A stretch of 64,000 nt of DNA, from positions 1,612,001 to 1,676,000 of the forward strand of contig NC_089185.1 in assembly GCF_947507565.1 (NCBI RefSeq), written 5' to 3'. Position 1 is the first letter of the stretch; each line of letters opens with the position of its first letter. The translations under genes were made by a program, and so were the position numbers. The stretch is from Oscarella lobularis (lineage: Eukaryota > Porifera > Homoscleromorpha > Homosclerophorida > Oscarellidae). Below, one piece after another: positions 53,551-64,000 of the stretch. A model generated the notes under the pieces. It ran no database searches and was not told the origin of the DNA. It saw nothing but the letters and a program-made list of their open reading frames with translations.

Positions 53551-56311
53551 CGGAGGTCATAATAGTATCCTCGGTGATGCAGAAAAACTTTTTCATTTCG
53601 GTTGGGCTCTTCTGCATGTACTCCAATAAGCCACACTCTTGCAGTCCCTCTCTGATTTGATTGAGAGCCGCCTGTATGCTAGTGAGACAGTAATGAAGAG
53701 TACATGACTGAATCAACCCGTTCTTCCAGCCAATCTCTGCCATGGCGAGTGGCCTCTGGAAGCCCGTTTCAGACACCACTTCTATGTTGCTTTCATCTGC
53801 GAATAATGATTGAAGGTCTTCATTCGTCTCACAGTCCACAATCTGAATTATTGGTCACATTCTAGATCACGCAGTAACAAGAAGAGAAAATACAATACCT
53901 TTCTTGTGAGATCCCTTGCCAAAAGATTTGGTATGTCTTCAGATGTTACCGTTACGTCAGTAATATTTCCTGATAGGAAATACTCAAAAACGTATGGAGA
54001 AAGAACGGGAACCCGGAGCCGCCGTGAGAAAGGCTCATTGCCATTAGTTTTTCCAAATGCACGTAGTCGCTGTTCTGAAAGAACCATAATCATGTTGATG
54101 TACTCTCAAGAAAGTGTTCCGATGCATTACCAGAAGCATTTCCGGATTCTGAATTGGTGCTCGATTGTTCACATCTCCTTGGCACAAGTGACTATTAATG
54201 TCTTCGGCAAGCAAACGCCAGAACTCGCGAAGAGGCCCTCCGGTATCAATAGCACTTTCGCACAAGAAATCGATCTGTGTGCAGTATTATAAAGAAGCTA
54301 GATTTCCTAAACAGACTTTATCATACCGTTATCTGCCTCCACGGATCAAATCGTTTGCGACGACTGTACGCAATTGCGTCTTCAAGAATATTTTCTCGTC
54401 GCACAAAAAGTGTAACAGCATTGTCTTCCCTTATCTTTGAAGACATTATGTTGCCAATTTAATCATGCTGCAAAAGATTTGTGGCACGACACACACCGCG
54501 GGCGGACTAACGCACGTTTTGCTCTTTTGCTCTTGATCACTTCGACTGGCAGTTGAAAAAAGTTCGGCAATGCTCTAGTTCAATTTTTGTTACAGTTTTT
54601 TACATAGATTTGAAGCTCACCTCGACAGGCTTTACTGACACATTTGTTATGAGTTTGACGTGCGCTTTACCGTGAAACAGGTCACCAATTGCGATAAACG
54701 ATGCGGTCTCTAAAGGAATTTCTCCAAGAGGACGACAACTGGCATTCAAAACCTTGAAGTAACAAGGGTCGGCAATGGATTCATGAAGAGAAATCCAAAA
54801 TAAGATGTCCTACAATAGAAAATGACTGTAATATCCGTTTGAAGTTGACAAATACTTGAAAAAGGGCTGTGAATTCAAATTTCCTTTTTTGACCCGAAGA
54901 ATTAGGAAACGTTACTTTCACTGTCACCACGTGTACTTGTCATTTTCAGGCGAAGGAGGTAAAAGAGCCGCCAGTTGTCGTTTGTAAGACTGACGTAGCT
55001 AAGAGTCATCATTGTAAAAAAAATGTTTAAAAATGTTCCCACCATCAAATCATCATCGCGTTTCTTCACTTCGTTATCCTAAACATGGAACAAAGCATCA
55101 CAGTAAACATTATTTGATATAACCATTGATTCGCGGCACTCTTTCAGCGAGTTCTCATACGCCTCATCCTGTTGTGCTCTTATCTGACGCCACTGTATGG
55201 TGCCATGTAAAAATGCAAGAGTACGTGCAATAATGTGGTTACCTCATTCAACTTTTCAGTTGCCGTCACGTTGGTAAAAGAGTTCTCATCTCGTGTGAGA
55301 TCAATCTCTTTTGAAACTTCGGTGCCATCAGTAAGATCAATTTCTTCTGCAACCTTTCTCGCTCTTCACAGAAAGAAAAGTCCGTTATGATTTAGCAAGA
55401 AGTAAACAGTCTCACGCAGAAGCATGGAACAATGACGTTGTCTTATTCTCCCCACTTCTTTACTGCCGAAAAGGAGTTGCATTCTCGAAGTCGTCGCCGC
55501 TATCACAATCCAAATTGTCACTAATTTCGGAAGTACAGTAGCAGAACAAATTAGACTTATTTTTACCAATGCTGCTTACCCTGGTTTACCGCATGACTGA
55601 ACGTGCTGTTTCAAATCCGACATTTTCTTCGGAGATTTGCAGTGGGGGCATTTCAATGTCACCTAAGAGGAAGAATACTTTAACTGCATCACTTAGCAAC
55701 TATTTTTGTGTACTGTGTCACTGCTCTCTGGGATTGGCTCCAGAGACAGTTTTGCAAGTAGCGGACGTATGTAGCACTTGGCCTGTCCCAGTGTTACGCG
55801 CAAGATTGCCGCCCCCGTTAAGTCTCCGACACTCTCCAGATCCTTAATGCTGCTGCCTGACGCTTGCAGCAACTCGTAACCAGTACTTTGGAGAGGTGGA
55901 AACGCGTCAAGAAGTGCTCTGTGCACTTCAGTGGACGAGACATTGCCAGGGACTGACACCTCCTTCTCTCCCAATCCGGCCTTTTGTAGCTTCACTTTGT
56001 AGGGCCGAGCTGGAGCAAAATTGTCGCTGGGGCTCGAGAGACAGGTGAAACACCTCGTCCACGTTTGTGGTTTCGCAGTAGGCAGCGAATTACCACGCCG
56101 CCTTTTTTCCCACGACTAATGTCAGGTTTGAGGCGACCAGCAGACGAAGAAGAGAAGTTGAAAAGCCTTGCTGTTGGAGAGCTCTCAGGTGTTCCCTCTC
56201 CTGTTCGTCCTCGCGGAGTTTGCTTTGCAATTTCGCGTAAAGAGATTTGAGGGCTTGAGCCTCTTTTTCAGCCCTTTGTTGACGTACCTTTGCCGCCGCG
56301 CTTTGTTTCAC
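53551..56311 (-). pseudogene. UBX-like plus HECT E3 ligase gene (copy 2)
   Basis: Exon pieces on the minus strand: a coiled coil (56311-56090, KVRQQRAEKEAQALKSLYAKLQSK); KLQKAGLGEKEVSVPG...LRVTLGQAKCYIRPL (55995-55720); YKRQLAALLPPSPEND (about 55000-54950); VHVVTVKVTFPNSSGQKRKFEFTALFQ and DILFWISLHESIADPCYFKVLNASCRPLGEI (about 54940-54620, UBX/ubiquitin-like in look); VTLFVRRENILEDAIAYSRRKRFDP (about 54430-54330); HECT N-lobe IDFLCESAIDTGGPLREFW (54281-54140); HLEKLMAMSLSHGG; and 53842-53551. A one-base shift near 54015 breaks the N-lobe, and the catalytic-Cys C-lobe was not found. The layout matches G2E3-like HECT proteins common in invertebrates. Intron positions equal those at 21406-22135. 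Confidence 0.65.
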
Positions 56312-56599
56312 CGTTTTATCTTCTTATGTGCCCTTTGTCAGTCCGCCGGGGACCACGGTGTCAGAACTTTACGTGTATTTTAACTAACTTAGTCCGGACT
56401 TAATTAAACTAGATAATTGCGTAACTTTTGTGAATAAGAAATACCTTACCTTAGAACAAAGATTGCTATAGCAGTTTCAATTTGTGAAATAAAATTATTT
56501 TGTATAGTAAAATGCGTTCTTTGGGACTGAATTTTTTTGGCAAGCAGAAGAGACATCAAGAATGTAATTGACAATACAGAATCTATTGCCATGGCAACC

Positions 56600-57677
56600 A
56601 AACAGACGAAAAAAGTTTACGTGTGATAATTTTTGAAACAAGGTTTCTGCACGCAGAGGAAAACGCCGCAGCGGTCGCATTTGAAAGACGGCCTGCTTTC
56701 GCATTTCTTGGCGCGGCACCTTTTCGTCTTGTTCGGGTGGAAAACAGGGAAGTGGCGGCCGCTGTTTCGTTGCATGTACACCAACTGTTCCCCGAAAGCT
56801 CTCTTCTCCGATCAATTCGTCAGCGAGAAGGAGACGACATTCCTTCTGCGTCATTTTTTTCAGCCTTTTGCTTCCTTGTACAGGATAAAGGCATTCACGG
56901 CGGCGGTATCAATTAGGTAATAAAAAATTCGCATGTACCACTTGATACCTTCCCTGCTGCAAGAATAGGTCTTACGCAGGTTTTCAGCCAGATCAACTCC
57001 CCCCATGTATTGACTGTACTTTTTGACAGCTATGGGACACTGGATTTCAAGATCCTGTCCACGGCTGTCATGCCTGATGACAGTGCCAAAGACATCAGGG
57101 GGAGTTATGGTGTTGATAAGGCCCACAGCTTTTTTGTCCATCCAAAAAAAGCAGTGGACCTCTGGCTGCAACCTGCTGCCGTTGGAGTCTACCGCGAAGT
57201 CGGAGACGGAGGCTCCTCGTGGGGTGCGCGACTTCTTCATTCGATCCTTGATTGTAGCTGGGACGCCCTTCCTCTTTTCCCGGCAAGTGCCAATCATGTA
57301 CGTGTTGCGGAGGAGTAATTCGAAGGCCAGTAAAGGAGAAGAAAAAAAGTTATCACAGTAGATGTGATAGCCTTTGTTAAGGTAAGGAGCCGCCAGAGTC
57401 ATCACAACTCGCTCCCCTATGCCGCCTTTCTTCGCCAAGTCGTCGTCCTTTCCTTTGTACAGATGGAAAAGTAGAGTATATCCATTCTCAGAATCGCATC
57501 TAAAAAATGTTATAAAAAACGTTATAAAAATATATATCTGCTTAAATGACCCACATCTTGAAACCGTATTTTACTGGTTTTGCTGGCATATATTGTTTTA
57601 TTGATTTTCGTCCCTTGAACTTCATCATTGCCTCATCCACCGATAAATTATGGTGGGGTTTGTACGCTGCTGTGCAT
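56600..57677 (-). pseudogene. piggyBac transposase, C-terminal half
   Basis: Starts at an acceptor (57678-57679) and reads HNLSVDEAMMKFKGR (first catalytic Asp), KQYMPAKPVKYGFKMW; after a small intron CDSENGYTLLFHLYKGK; GYHIYCDNFFSSP (second Asp); YMGGVDLAENLRKTYS (third Asp); and a Cys-rich C-terminal finger (CRAKKCESR...KCDRCGVFLC). Frameshifts lie in an A-run near 56862 and near 56790. It continues the half at 61214-62557; the Tc1-like element separates them. It is PGBD4-like in arrangement. Confidence 0.85.
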
Positions 57678-58249
57678 CTATAATATTATATATTGTGTAT
57701 AGTGTATCAAATGTACAGTGCCAATCAGCATAAGCTTCCAAAACGACCCTCGTGCGCTAAAATGCGCAAAATTTCAAATTTCAAATATTTTTTACTTCTT
57801 ACTTCAATTTTCGAATAAAATACACTTTGACCTCCTTCTTAAGCCAAAAAAACGCGACGAAATTCTTTCATGAACCTTCAGAAATCCACTTTACGCTACG
57901 ATTTCACTTGTTAGACGTCTTATCGTTTTTCTCTTTCATTCCGCGATCGCTTGAAGAGCGACTTGCTTCATCTTGTGCCTTATGAAAATATCTAAAAATT
58001 CATAATAGCGATTTTCGATTCGATCTATCGTTTTCGCTCAAGATCGAAATTCGTGAAATCAGGTGGTCCGGACTTCTTCGATTTTCTAGCTTCACCGATC
58101 GATCCCAACCGCAGTTATTTAGACAAACCTAGAGAAAAAGAGTTTATCTAACTTTTCATAATAGCGATTTGCGGAATTCGGCTTTGTTTTTGAGAACGAA
58201 GTGGTGAAACTTTACGATTTTTTCATCTAACGCGCGCGTCACTTCCGGA

Positions 58250-58587
58250 ATGGAATCTTTCTCGTTTTCTGCGATAGTGAAGGGTGTTCGCTTTTACGAT
58301 GGCTACGACAGCATCGTAGAGGGTCGAAGAGTCGTCTGTCAATGGGACAGCGGAAATCGCCACGACGCGAACGCCGTCAGCGTCTATTCGTTGCTGCAAG
58401 GGCGAAAGGTCATGGCAGGACACCTTGAACGCGACGTCGCTGCTTTCGTCGGGCCTCTCCTGAGGCAAAATCGCGTGACAGTGAATGGGTGAGTGAAATT
58501 AATCGAGATAGACATGTAATTATCATAATTCTATTAGCATTTTTACCTCCCTACCCGGACGGATCGAACTCGTATCGATGCCGTGAT
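58250..58587 (+). CDS. HIRAN-domain protein carried by the Tc1-like element
   Basis: ATG 58250 opens MESFSFSAIVKGVRFYDGYDSIVEGRRVVCQWD, then SGNRHDANAVSVYS..QGRKVMAGHLERDVAAFVGPLL. This is a full HIRAN core (substrate strand, N-x-x-D-x-x-A-V, GHL). The exon ends at 58488 with a GTGAGT donor. A CAT-starting exon after TTCTATTAG (58538) adds about 15 residues to a stop near 58587, giving roughly 95 residues. In HLTF-type proteins HIRAN binds 3' DNA ends; a role in transposition here is speculative. It converges on the transposase 3' end. Confidence 0.7.
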
Positions 58588-58822
58588 GCCGACGTCCGCC
58601 TGACAGTGAATGGCGACAAGAGAGCGATCTCACAAGTGGAGGATAACTGTAAAGACATGTAGATTGTTCTTGCTTCTAATTCACCAGCGCCAATATAAAT
58701 AGAACTATGCAACCCTAACACGAAACTACTGCACTCTTAAAAGTTTTGAAGCACAGTTACTCAATATTTAAACACAAAATGTAAATATAGTTATATATGC
58801 TTGCCTAGATATAGAATATAGG

Positions 58823-60893
58823 TTAAAAAGAATCTGTTGTTCTAATTCTTCTGTGGGACTTGTATTGCTTCACTTGATCTTCCAACTCTCTCCCTCCTAA
58901 GGAAAATGATTTATTAGGTATTATGTGTTTCAATATTATTATTAATAATTTACCTATTTTTCCAGACATGTATGCTTGGTGATATTCCCTTGTTTTCCTG
59001 AAGAATTTCCTGATGGTATCTAAAGAAACAAGATCAAGTGATCCTGGGAGGAGATTTCTTAAAGACTTCAGACTATAGTTGCACTTAGCTCTTGTGTGCC
59101 TCTTCGCTTGAGCCCAAACACGTTCAATGGGACTAAGAAAAATCTATATTCTTGATGTATCTTTTTCTTGTATTCTTACTTCAATTCACAATGGAATTTA
59201 GGAAGAAACAGAACGTGATGTCCTCTTTCTTCAATGAGCTGCGTTCGCTGGCGAAGTCCTCATGCTGTGATAGGATGGCCGTCATTTCTGGTTGCTTCAT
59301 TTTGGAGCAATCAACTCCCCTCTCCGTAAGAACCTAAATTATCAATCTAATTAAAATGCAAATATTTTTTTTAGATAATACCTGTCTAAGGCCCTTTGGT
59401 TCCCCATTAGCATCCACCATCGATTGAGGCACCCCACGATAGACCGTGTCACGCATCAATGGCTGAACGCCGCCGCTTTTGACATGCATTTTAGATGCAA
59501 CTAGGGCATCGTCAGCCATAGCTTTGTGACAGGTACTGCAAAAATAATTTAGTTGAAAAACTGTAATGCCATTGGTATTCATTTCAGTACACCTTTGATC
59601 GAACACCCAAAGAAGTGTGTGTTCACGTGGGTTGTAGCGCTTCTCCGCAATGTCCAGCGCAGTCTCCAGTTGAGCGATGAATTTGTCCCTGTTCCAGAAG
59701 CCTTCCCGATGAGATCCAATCTCAAGGACTGTTCGAGCTATAAATAAAAAAGTAAATCAATTCCATAATTAATCGTATTTATCTCTAGACTGACCGAAGA
59801 CCCCATTGTGCTGGAGATATCCTCCGTGCTCTTCGATGAAGTCAGAGACCATGAGACCAGCCCCTCTGCCCTGCAAGACAAATTTCGGTACGTGTATAAG
59901 CAAATATTTTGTTGTTTGCTTACCTTGGGCTTCAAAGCAGTTTGATCTGGCTGAGCCCACATAAGCGACTGGTCATCATTCGATTGGAAGGTGCTCTCGT
60001 CGTGATAAATGGTCACCAGGACGTTGCCTTCGTCAAACCCTGCAACAATTACTGTACAATTTCCAACATGCATGCCGAAAACATATACCAATTGTGCTGC
60101 CGACATCCTCTTTGTTGTCTGATGGCAGTGGAGGGCACTTGTGCGATTGTCAGCAACAAGTGTAACATTTTAGCAAACCTCTCGTGACCGTCGAGGTAAA
60201 CCGACTTCCGGTTCGCGCTGACTCTTGAGAAACCTAAAGAATGCAAAAAGCGGCCAGCGGTAGGCACAGAAACGGACGTAGGGAAATGAGGGGGAAGAAC
60301 AAGAGATGGAAGGAGATCGTCGTTTAGGTAACGAGCGAAGTCCACCACGGTCATATTTGGCTTGCCACGCACGCACGAGTTCAGGCGCACCCATTTCGCG
60401 GCTTTACGCGACAATCCTCGTGGTCAATTATGGAATCGCGAGCGTATCTACCGCGCATAGAATCGGGGAACTCGCCTGCGTTGCTGATGAACTTCGAACG
60501 CCAGTCGCGGATAGTTCTTCCCGATTTTCCCACAATTGATCCCACCTTCTCCGCAATGGCGACCTTTCCGACTTGCGTTTCCTGCCGGTAAATCTCGAAA
60601 ATCAGCAGAGAAATCATACGTGAGACGTCAGCTGAGCACGATTCTGCCCACTCGCAGACGCTCGTCCAGATGTCGTTCTCTGCGTAGGGTGGTCCTGCAG
60701 GTTCGTCGCTGTTATCGCAGTCGGAAGGCGCAGCAGGAAGGCGCGAGGGCGGATCTAAGTAATCGATCACGCGTCAATTAGCATATCGACGCGTCATCAA
60801 CTATAATTAGCTTACCAGGTGAAGAAGAGCGCTTAGTCAGCATATGCTGCGCTCGAGAATCAAAAATACGCTTGAGAGAACGCTTAGAAGCCA
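58823..60893 (-). pseudogene. Tc1/mariner-superfamily DDE transposase (nearly intact)
   Basis: Exon 1 from ATG 60893 (MASKRSLKRIFDSRAQHMLTK) splices over 61 bp (60755-60815) into a helical DNA-binding region (VGKVAIAEKVGSIVGKSGRTIRDW). Then come WVRLNSCVRGKPNMTVVDFARYL and GRFLHSLGFSRVSANRKSVYLDGHER. Catalytic blocks: VTIYHDESTFQSNDDQ (D), LLWVFDQR...CHKAMADDAL (D) and FHCELN|PIERVWAQAKRH (E, split by an intron). The C-terminus is KQYKSHRRIRTTDSF with a stop at 58823-58825. One-base shifts near 60422 and 59230 and a shortened middle (about 60130-60180) suggest recent decay or assembly errors. It resembles an unnamed DDE family frequent in cnidarians and fungi. Confidence 0.75.
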
Positions 60894-61213
60894 TCGCAAT
60901 CGAAAGAACACCGAGATGTGATAACGCGCGTTCGCTGTTGCCATGAAACGGACAACACGTACGGGCAACTATACCTTTTGTGACGACACTTCATGTAATC
61001 AATCATCGGATCGTCATTGGCCGAATCCCTAACTAAAGAACGCAGCGTTCTAGAACTCCGGGACCTCAATGGAAAAAAAATTAGTCTTTCCCGGATCGAA
61101 CGATGTCTTCGGGGACCCCGTACGATCTACGTGCTCTGCGCAATCGCGCTATAGATTTTGGAAGTTTATGCTGATTGGCACTGTATATATTGTACAGAAT
61201 TTATTATACTTAC

Positions 61214-62557
61214 CTCTCACTGATCATCGTTACAAGCTGTTTGATTTTATGCACTTTGTCGTGGTTTGCCTGCCTTGCCACTGGATTCTCAGCGTCATCG
61301 GCAAAGTGAAGAGCTGACAACAAGGCACGAAATCTCCTGTAACCCATGTTTCGTGTTGCGTGAGCCGATTTCAGAAGTGGGTGATGACACCAATTATCCT
61401 CTACAAATGGGGCGGATTTTATCCCAAACGCCATTAGCATACCAAACACGACCAGTATTTCGTTTTTGACGTCGAAAAAGATGGATTCTAAAGAAAGAAA
61501 TGATTCCTGAATTGTTGTGAAAGAATGTGTTACCGTTTTTTCCGTGCCTGTTTGTTTTGATGAAAATGTGATTCATCACAACATCGTCAAAGAAACGGCG
61601 AAAAACCAGACCGGTGTTTCGTTGCCCGTCAAAACCGTAGTGATTCCAATTGGCTCGGTGCACTCGTCAAACGTCGGAACATTCGCGCCAGCGGCGAACA
61701 CTTTTTTGGTGTAATCGTCAGGAAGAACATTTTTCAGTTCCGTCACTAGTCGGGATCTGCCTTTCTGGCGACGTGGAGGAGCCGTAGCGCGACGTTTAGG
61801 AGTGCGCCTACGACGTCGACGGAGAGGGATATCGCCCTCGTCCTCGTCCTCGTCGTCGTCGCTCTCTTCACGAGCCTCGACCTCTTCACTTTCTACTCCG
61901 TCGTCGTTTTCGTCATCCGCTTGGTACGAATTGTCGTTTCCGTCATCGCCGTCGTCATCAAAATCGTCGTCAAGATTGTCTTCGGGCCTCCCACTCCGTC
62001 CACCTCCCGGGCAGCTACCGCTTTCCGCGCGTAGTCCGAAGACGCTTGCTCCTATCGACGAGAGGACATGCTGAAATTCGCGCTCTCCTTTTGGCGTCAA
62101 TTTGTATAAAATATTTTCGTCGTCGTCGTCATCGTAAATTTCTTCGTCGCCGTCGCTCTCTTGTTCGCTTTCGTACTCGTCGCTTTCGTACTCGTCGCTT
62201 TCGCTATCGTCATCGACTTCGTCTATATTAGATTCGTCATCGTCTGTAAGAAAATAATCAATATGTAAATAAATTTTACCTGTTTTTGAACGTTTTGCGG
62301 GTGGCGACGTCAAGACGCTTTCGTTCATCGATTCGTTCATCGATTCGTTCATCGTTTCGTCCACTTTAGGATATTCTTAGATGATATGATGCTACTAAAA
62401 ATTCGGGGAACTTACATTGAGCTCGCGAGATCGGATCGATCGAAGAATGCGGCGAATCCTCTTCAAAATGAACTTCTTCGTCATTGTCTTCAATCTCGAG
62501 GTCTCCGGCATCGCCAGAGACGTTCATGAGAGCTTCCGCAGCTTCGCCTGCATTCAT
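61214..62557 (-). pseudogene. piggyBac transposase, N-terminal half
   Basis: Exon 1 from ATG 62557 (MNAGEAAEALMNVSGDAGDLEIEDNDEE). Exon 2 holds a short MNES repeat. Exon 3 is very acidic (runs of D/E, 62240-61850), then has a basic RRRRRRTPKRR stretch and NVPTFDECTEPIGITT. After a one-base shift near 61640 come FFDDVVMNHIFIKTNRHGKN and, over a small intron, ILVVFGMLMAFGIKSAP..EDNWCHHP and LLSALHFADD...KVHKIKQLVTMISER, ending at a GTAAGT donor (61213). This is the piggyBac N-terminal domain. The reading phase fits the acceptor at 57678, so both halves are one gene. Confidence 0.83.
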
Positions 62558-62889
62558 TCAGAGTAGCCACGCCAATGCAAAGAGATATCCGGCTGAAGTT
62601 AGCGCGCGCAAGTAAGAAAAAAACGGGCGTTTTTTCGCTCTTACCGATCTTACTGCCAAAAATAAGAGTTCTCACACACTATGTAAGCACAGAACACGGT
62701 TTTCGAATAGCGAAACCACTGTACGAACGCTGAAACGCAAAATCAGAAACACTTGCGCGCGCTAAAAAAACCAAACACGAATTTCTCAACAGATTTTAAT
62801 TTTTAGTCCATAAAAAATCGAAACACACTATTTAGCTGGAAAGTGCTTTATCCAACGTGGTAGGCCTAGTTTGGCAGAGTTCCCGAAAT

Positions 62890-63200
62890 TTCGTGAATTT
62901 CCGGTGACGTGCGACCACGTTATCAATCGTCGACGTCAGTTTAGGGACAAAGAGGCCTCGTCGCAAATTTTTACAGCCGGACGATGTGAAAAACGGTAAA
63001 ATAAAGGATCGCTACGTTTCCGTTTCGAGAAACGGTCGAATTTCGCCATTTTCAGAGATCGTGCGATCACGTGACCTTAGCACGAACGTCGACGCGAGCC
63101 CAGGATACGTATATCTATACGCTGAATTATAAACCGCTGACGTAGAGTACAACGCGCAAGCGCAAACAGGCACCGTGGTCCCCGATCGGCAGATATGAGC
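62890..63200 (+). repeat. Dispersed repeat, copy 1
   Basis: Shares with 63650-63960, in direct orientation and at roughly 70 percent identity: GACGTCAG.TTAGG.ACAAAGAGGCCTCG, GATCGCTACGTT.CCGTTTCGA, GGTCACGTGACCTTAG-like, and GCGCAAGCGCAAA..GGCACYG. No coding frame. It may be a terminal or subterminal region of an unidentified element. Confidence 0.65.
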
Positions 63201-63649
63201 GAAAAAAATCGTAATACTGACAAAGGGCATGCACTTCTATTATTTTCGGCGACTGTGGTGTTAGACTTTTATAACGCCAACTTCTGTTCCTTGGCGAGAC
63301 TTATTTAAAATTGATGTGTACGTAGCTAAGAAAAAAAACTTTACTGAACTAAAAAAGGTGTTTACTATGGCTATTCGAATTTTGAAAAAGGCGTCAAAAT
63401 ATGACGTCATAAAGGTAAAAAGCGTTGTTTTGCTGATTTTTTTTGAAGACAGGAGACATCGAGAAGATAATTGGCAACTTCGGAAGCGGTTGCCATGAAA
63501 ACAAAATTAGCAAAAATTTACTAATCAACAATATTTTTAATTTTTTACGAAATTTTAGTGTTAGTGCGTAGAGAACATCGAATAAAATCTATCGAGCTAA
63601 AAAGAGTTACAGATATCGTGGTTTCGTTTTTTTTCCATTTTTGCGAAAA

Positions 63650-63960
63650 TTCGCCAATGACGTTGATATCACCGTATCGCTGACGTCAGGGTTAGGAACA
63701 AAGAGGCCTCGATAAAAAATTCTAACGCCGAACGATGTTAAAACGATAAAACATGCGATCGCTACGTTGCCGTTTCGAAAAAAAACAAATTATGCCGTTT
63801 TCAGCGGCGATATGGTCACGTGACCTTAGGAGCGACATCGAAAGAACCCCCGAATACCTTTATACACCAAATAATACCCTGTAGACAAAGAGAAAACGCG
63901 CACGCGCAAAAGGCACTGGAGTCACAATCCCGCAGACATAGGCAGACATAGATATTAAGA
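63650..63960 (+). repeat. Dispersed repeat, copy 2
   Basis: Second diverged copy of the 62890-63200 sequence, about 760 bp downstream. The interval between copies is AT-rich and non-coding. The window ends 40 bp later, so an element containing both copies could extend beyond it. Confidence 0.65.
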
Positions 63961-64000
63961 CATGAGAACTGCTTAATCTCTTCGATGTTCCCTGTCGATG

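Larger units (their letters stand above)
57716..61183 (-). mobile_element. Complete Tc1/mariner-like transposon carrying a HIRAN ORF (3,468 bp)
   Basis: Terminal inverted repeats CAGTGCCAATCAGCATAA(G/A)CTTCCAAAA lie at 57716-57743 and 61156-61183 with one mismatch. TA flanks both ends (57714-57715 and 61184-61185). It encodes a DDE transposase on the minus strand (60893-58823) and a HIRAN ORF on the plus strand (58250-about 58587), tail to tail. A motif TCATAATAGCGATTT.CG repeats in the left subterminal region (about 57999 and 58157). It sits inside an intron of the piggyBac gene. Confidence 0.9.

Noticed and set aside
56531..63500. Weak similarity between 56531-56600 and 63440-63500 (GAGACATC.AGAA...TTGCCATG) as piggyBac ends
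   Set aside because: The two are in direct rather than inverted orientation, identity is low over about 50 bp, and no TTAA flanks were seen.

Overview
This window looks like nuclear DNA from an animal. Open frames are broken by very short GT-AG introns (49-66 bp wherever both ends can be read). There are no operons, ribosome-binding sites or tRNA/rRNA genes that I can see, and the protein families present (THAP, HIRAN, G2E3-like HECT, Kolobok, Merlin, RPA-bearing Helitrons, metazoan Tnp2-type CACTA) point to a metazoan, most likely an early-branching invertebrate such as a sponge or cnidarian. The species assignment is inference. A run of 200 Ns (38056-38255) marks a scaffold gap.

Nearly everything recognisable is transposon-derived. 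Left to right: a broken Lys/Glu-rich frame (131-597); a PIF/Harbinger remnant (1603-2512); a pogo-like end (3300-3496); Helitron 1 (6512-15116, +), old and frame-broken; inverted repeats, including a 585-bp foldback (16256-16840); an integrase-like gene (18270-19037, -) next to a 19-bp tandem array; a Mutator-like pseudogene (19440-21019, -) cut by a MITE (20242-20525); and a HECT-domain gene fragment (21313-22135, +). Then comes the 3' part of a Ty3/gypsy element with a 92-bp LTR (22681-23106), Helitron 2 (23107-30930, -) with intact RPA and Rep-helicase frames, and the rest of the same gypsy element (30931-32210), followed by a Crypton/KIAA1958-like domain.

The right half holds a hAT element containing the gap (35420-38298), a HIRAN-like ORF (+), a multi-exon gene of unrecognised family (39586-42730, -), a Kolobok-like element with about 208-bp TIRs and TTAA flanks (43414-45176), a CACTA transposase (47839-50095, +), two convergent Merlin copies (50283-52557), a short orphan ORF, a UBX-like + HECT gene (53551-56311, -), and a piggyBac gene (56600-62557, -) whose intron carries a complete 3,468-bp Tc1/mariner-like element (57716-61183). 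That element encodes its own transposase and a convergent HIRAN ORF. Direct repeats close the window.

The strongest results are exact element boundaries. Both Helitrons have matching termini (5' A|TCTAYAC, 3' hairpin then CTAG|T). Helitron 2 sits at an A|T site inside a gypsy integrase. The Tc1-like element sits at a TA inside a piggyBac intron that would be 66 bp without it. These nestings give a relative order of insertion.
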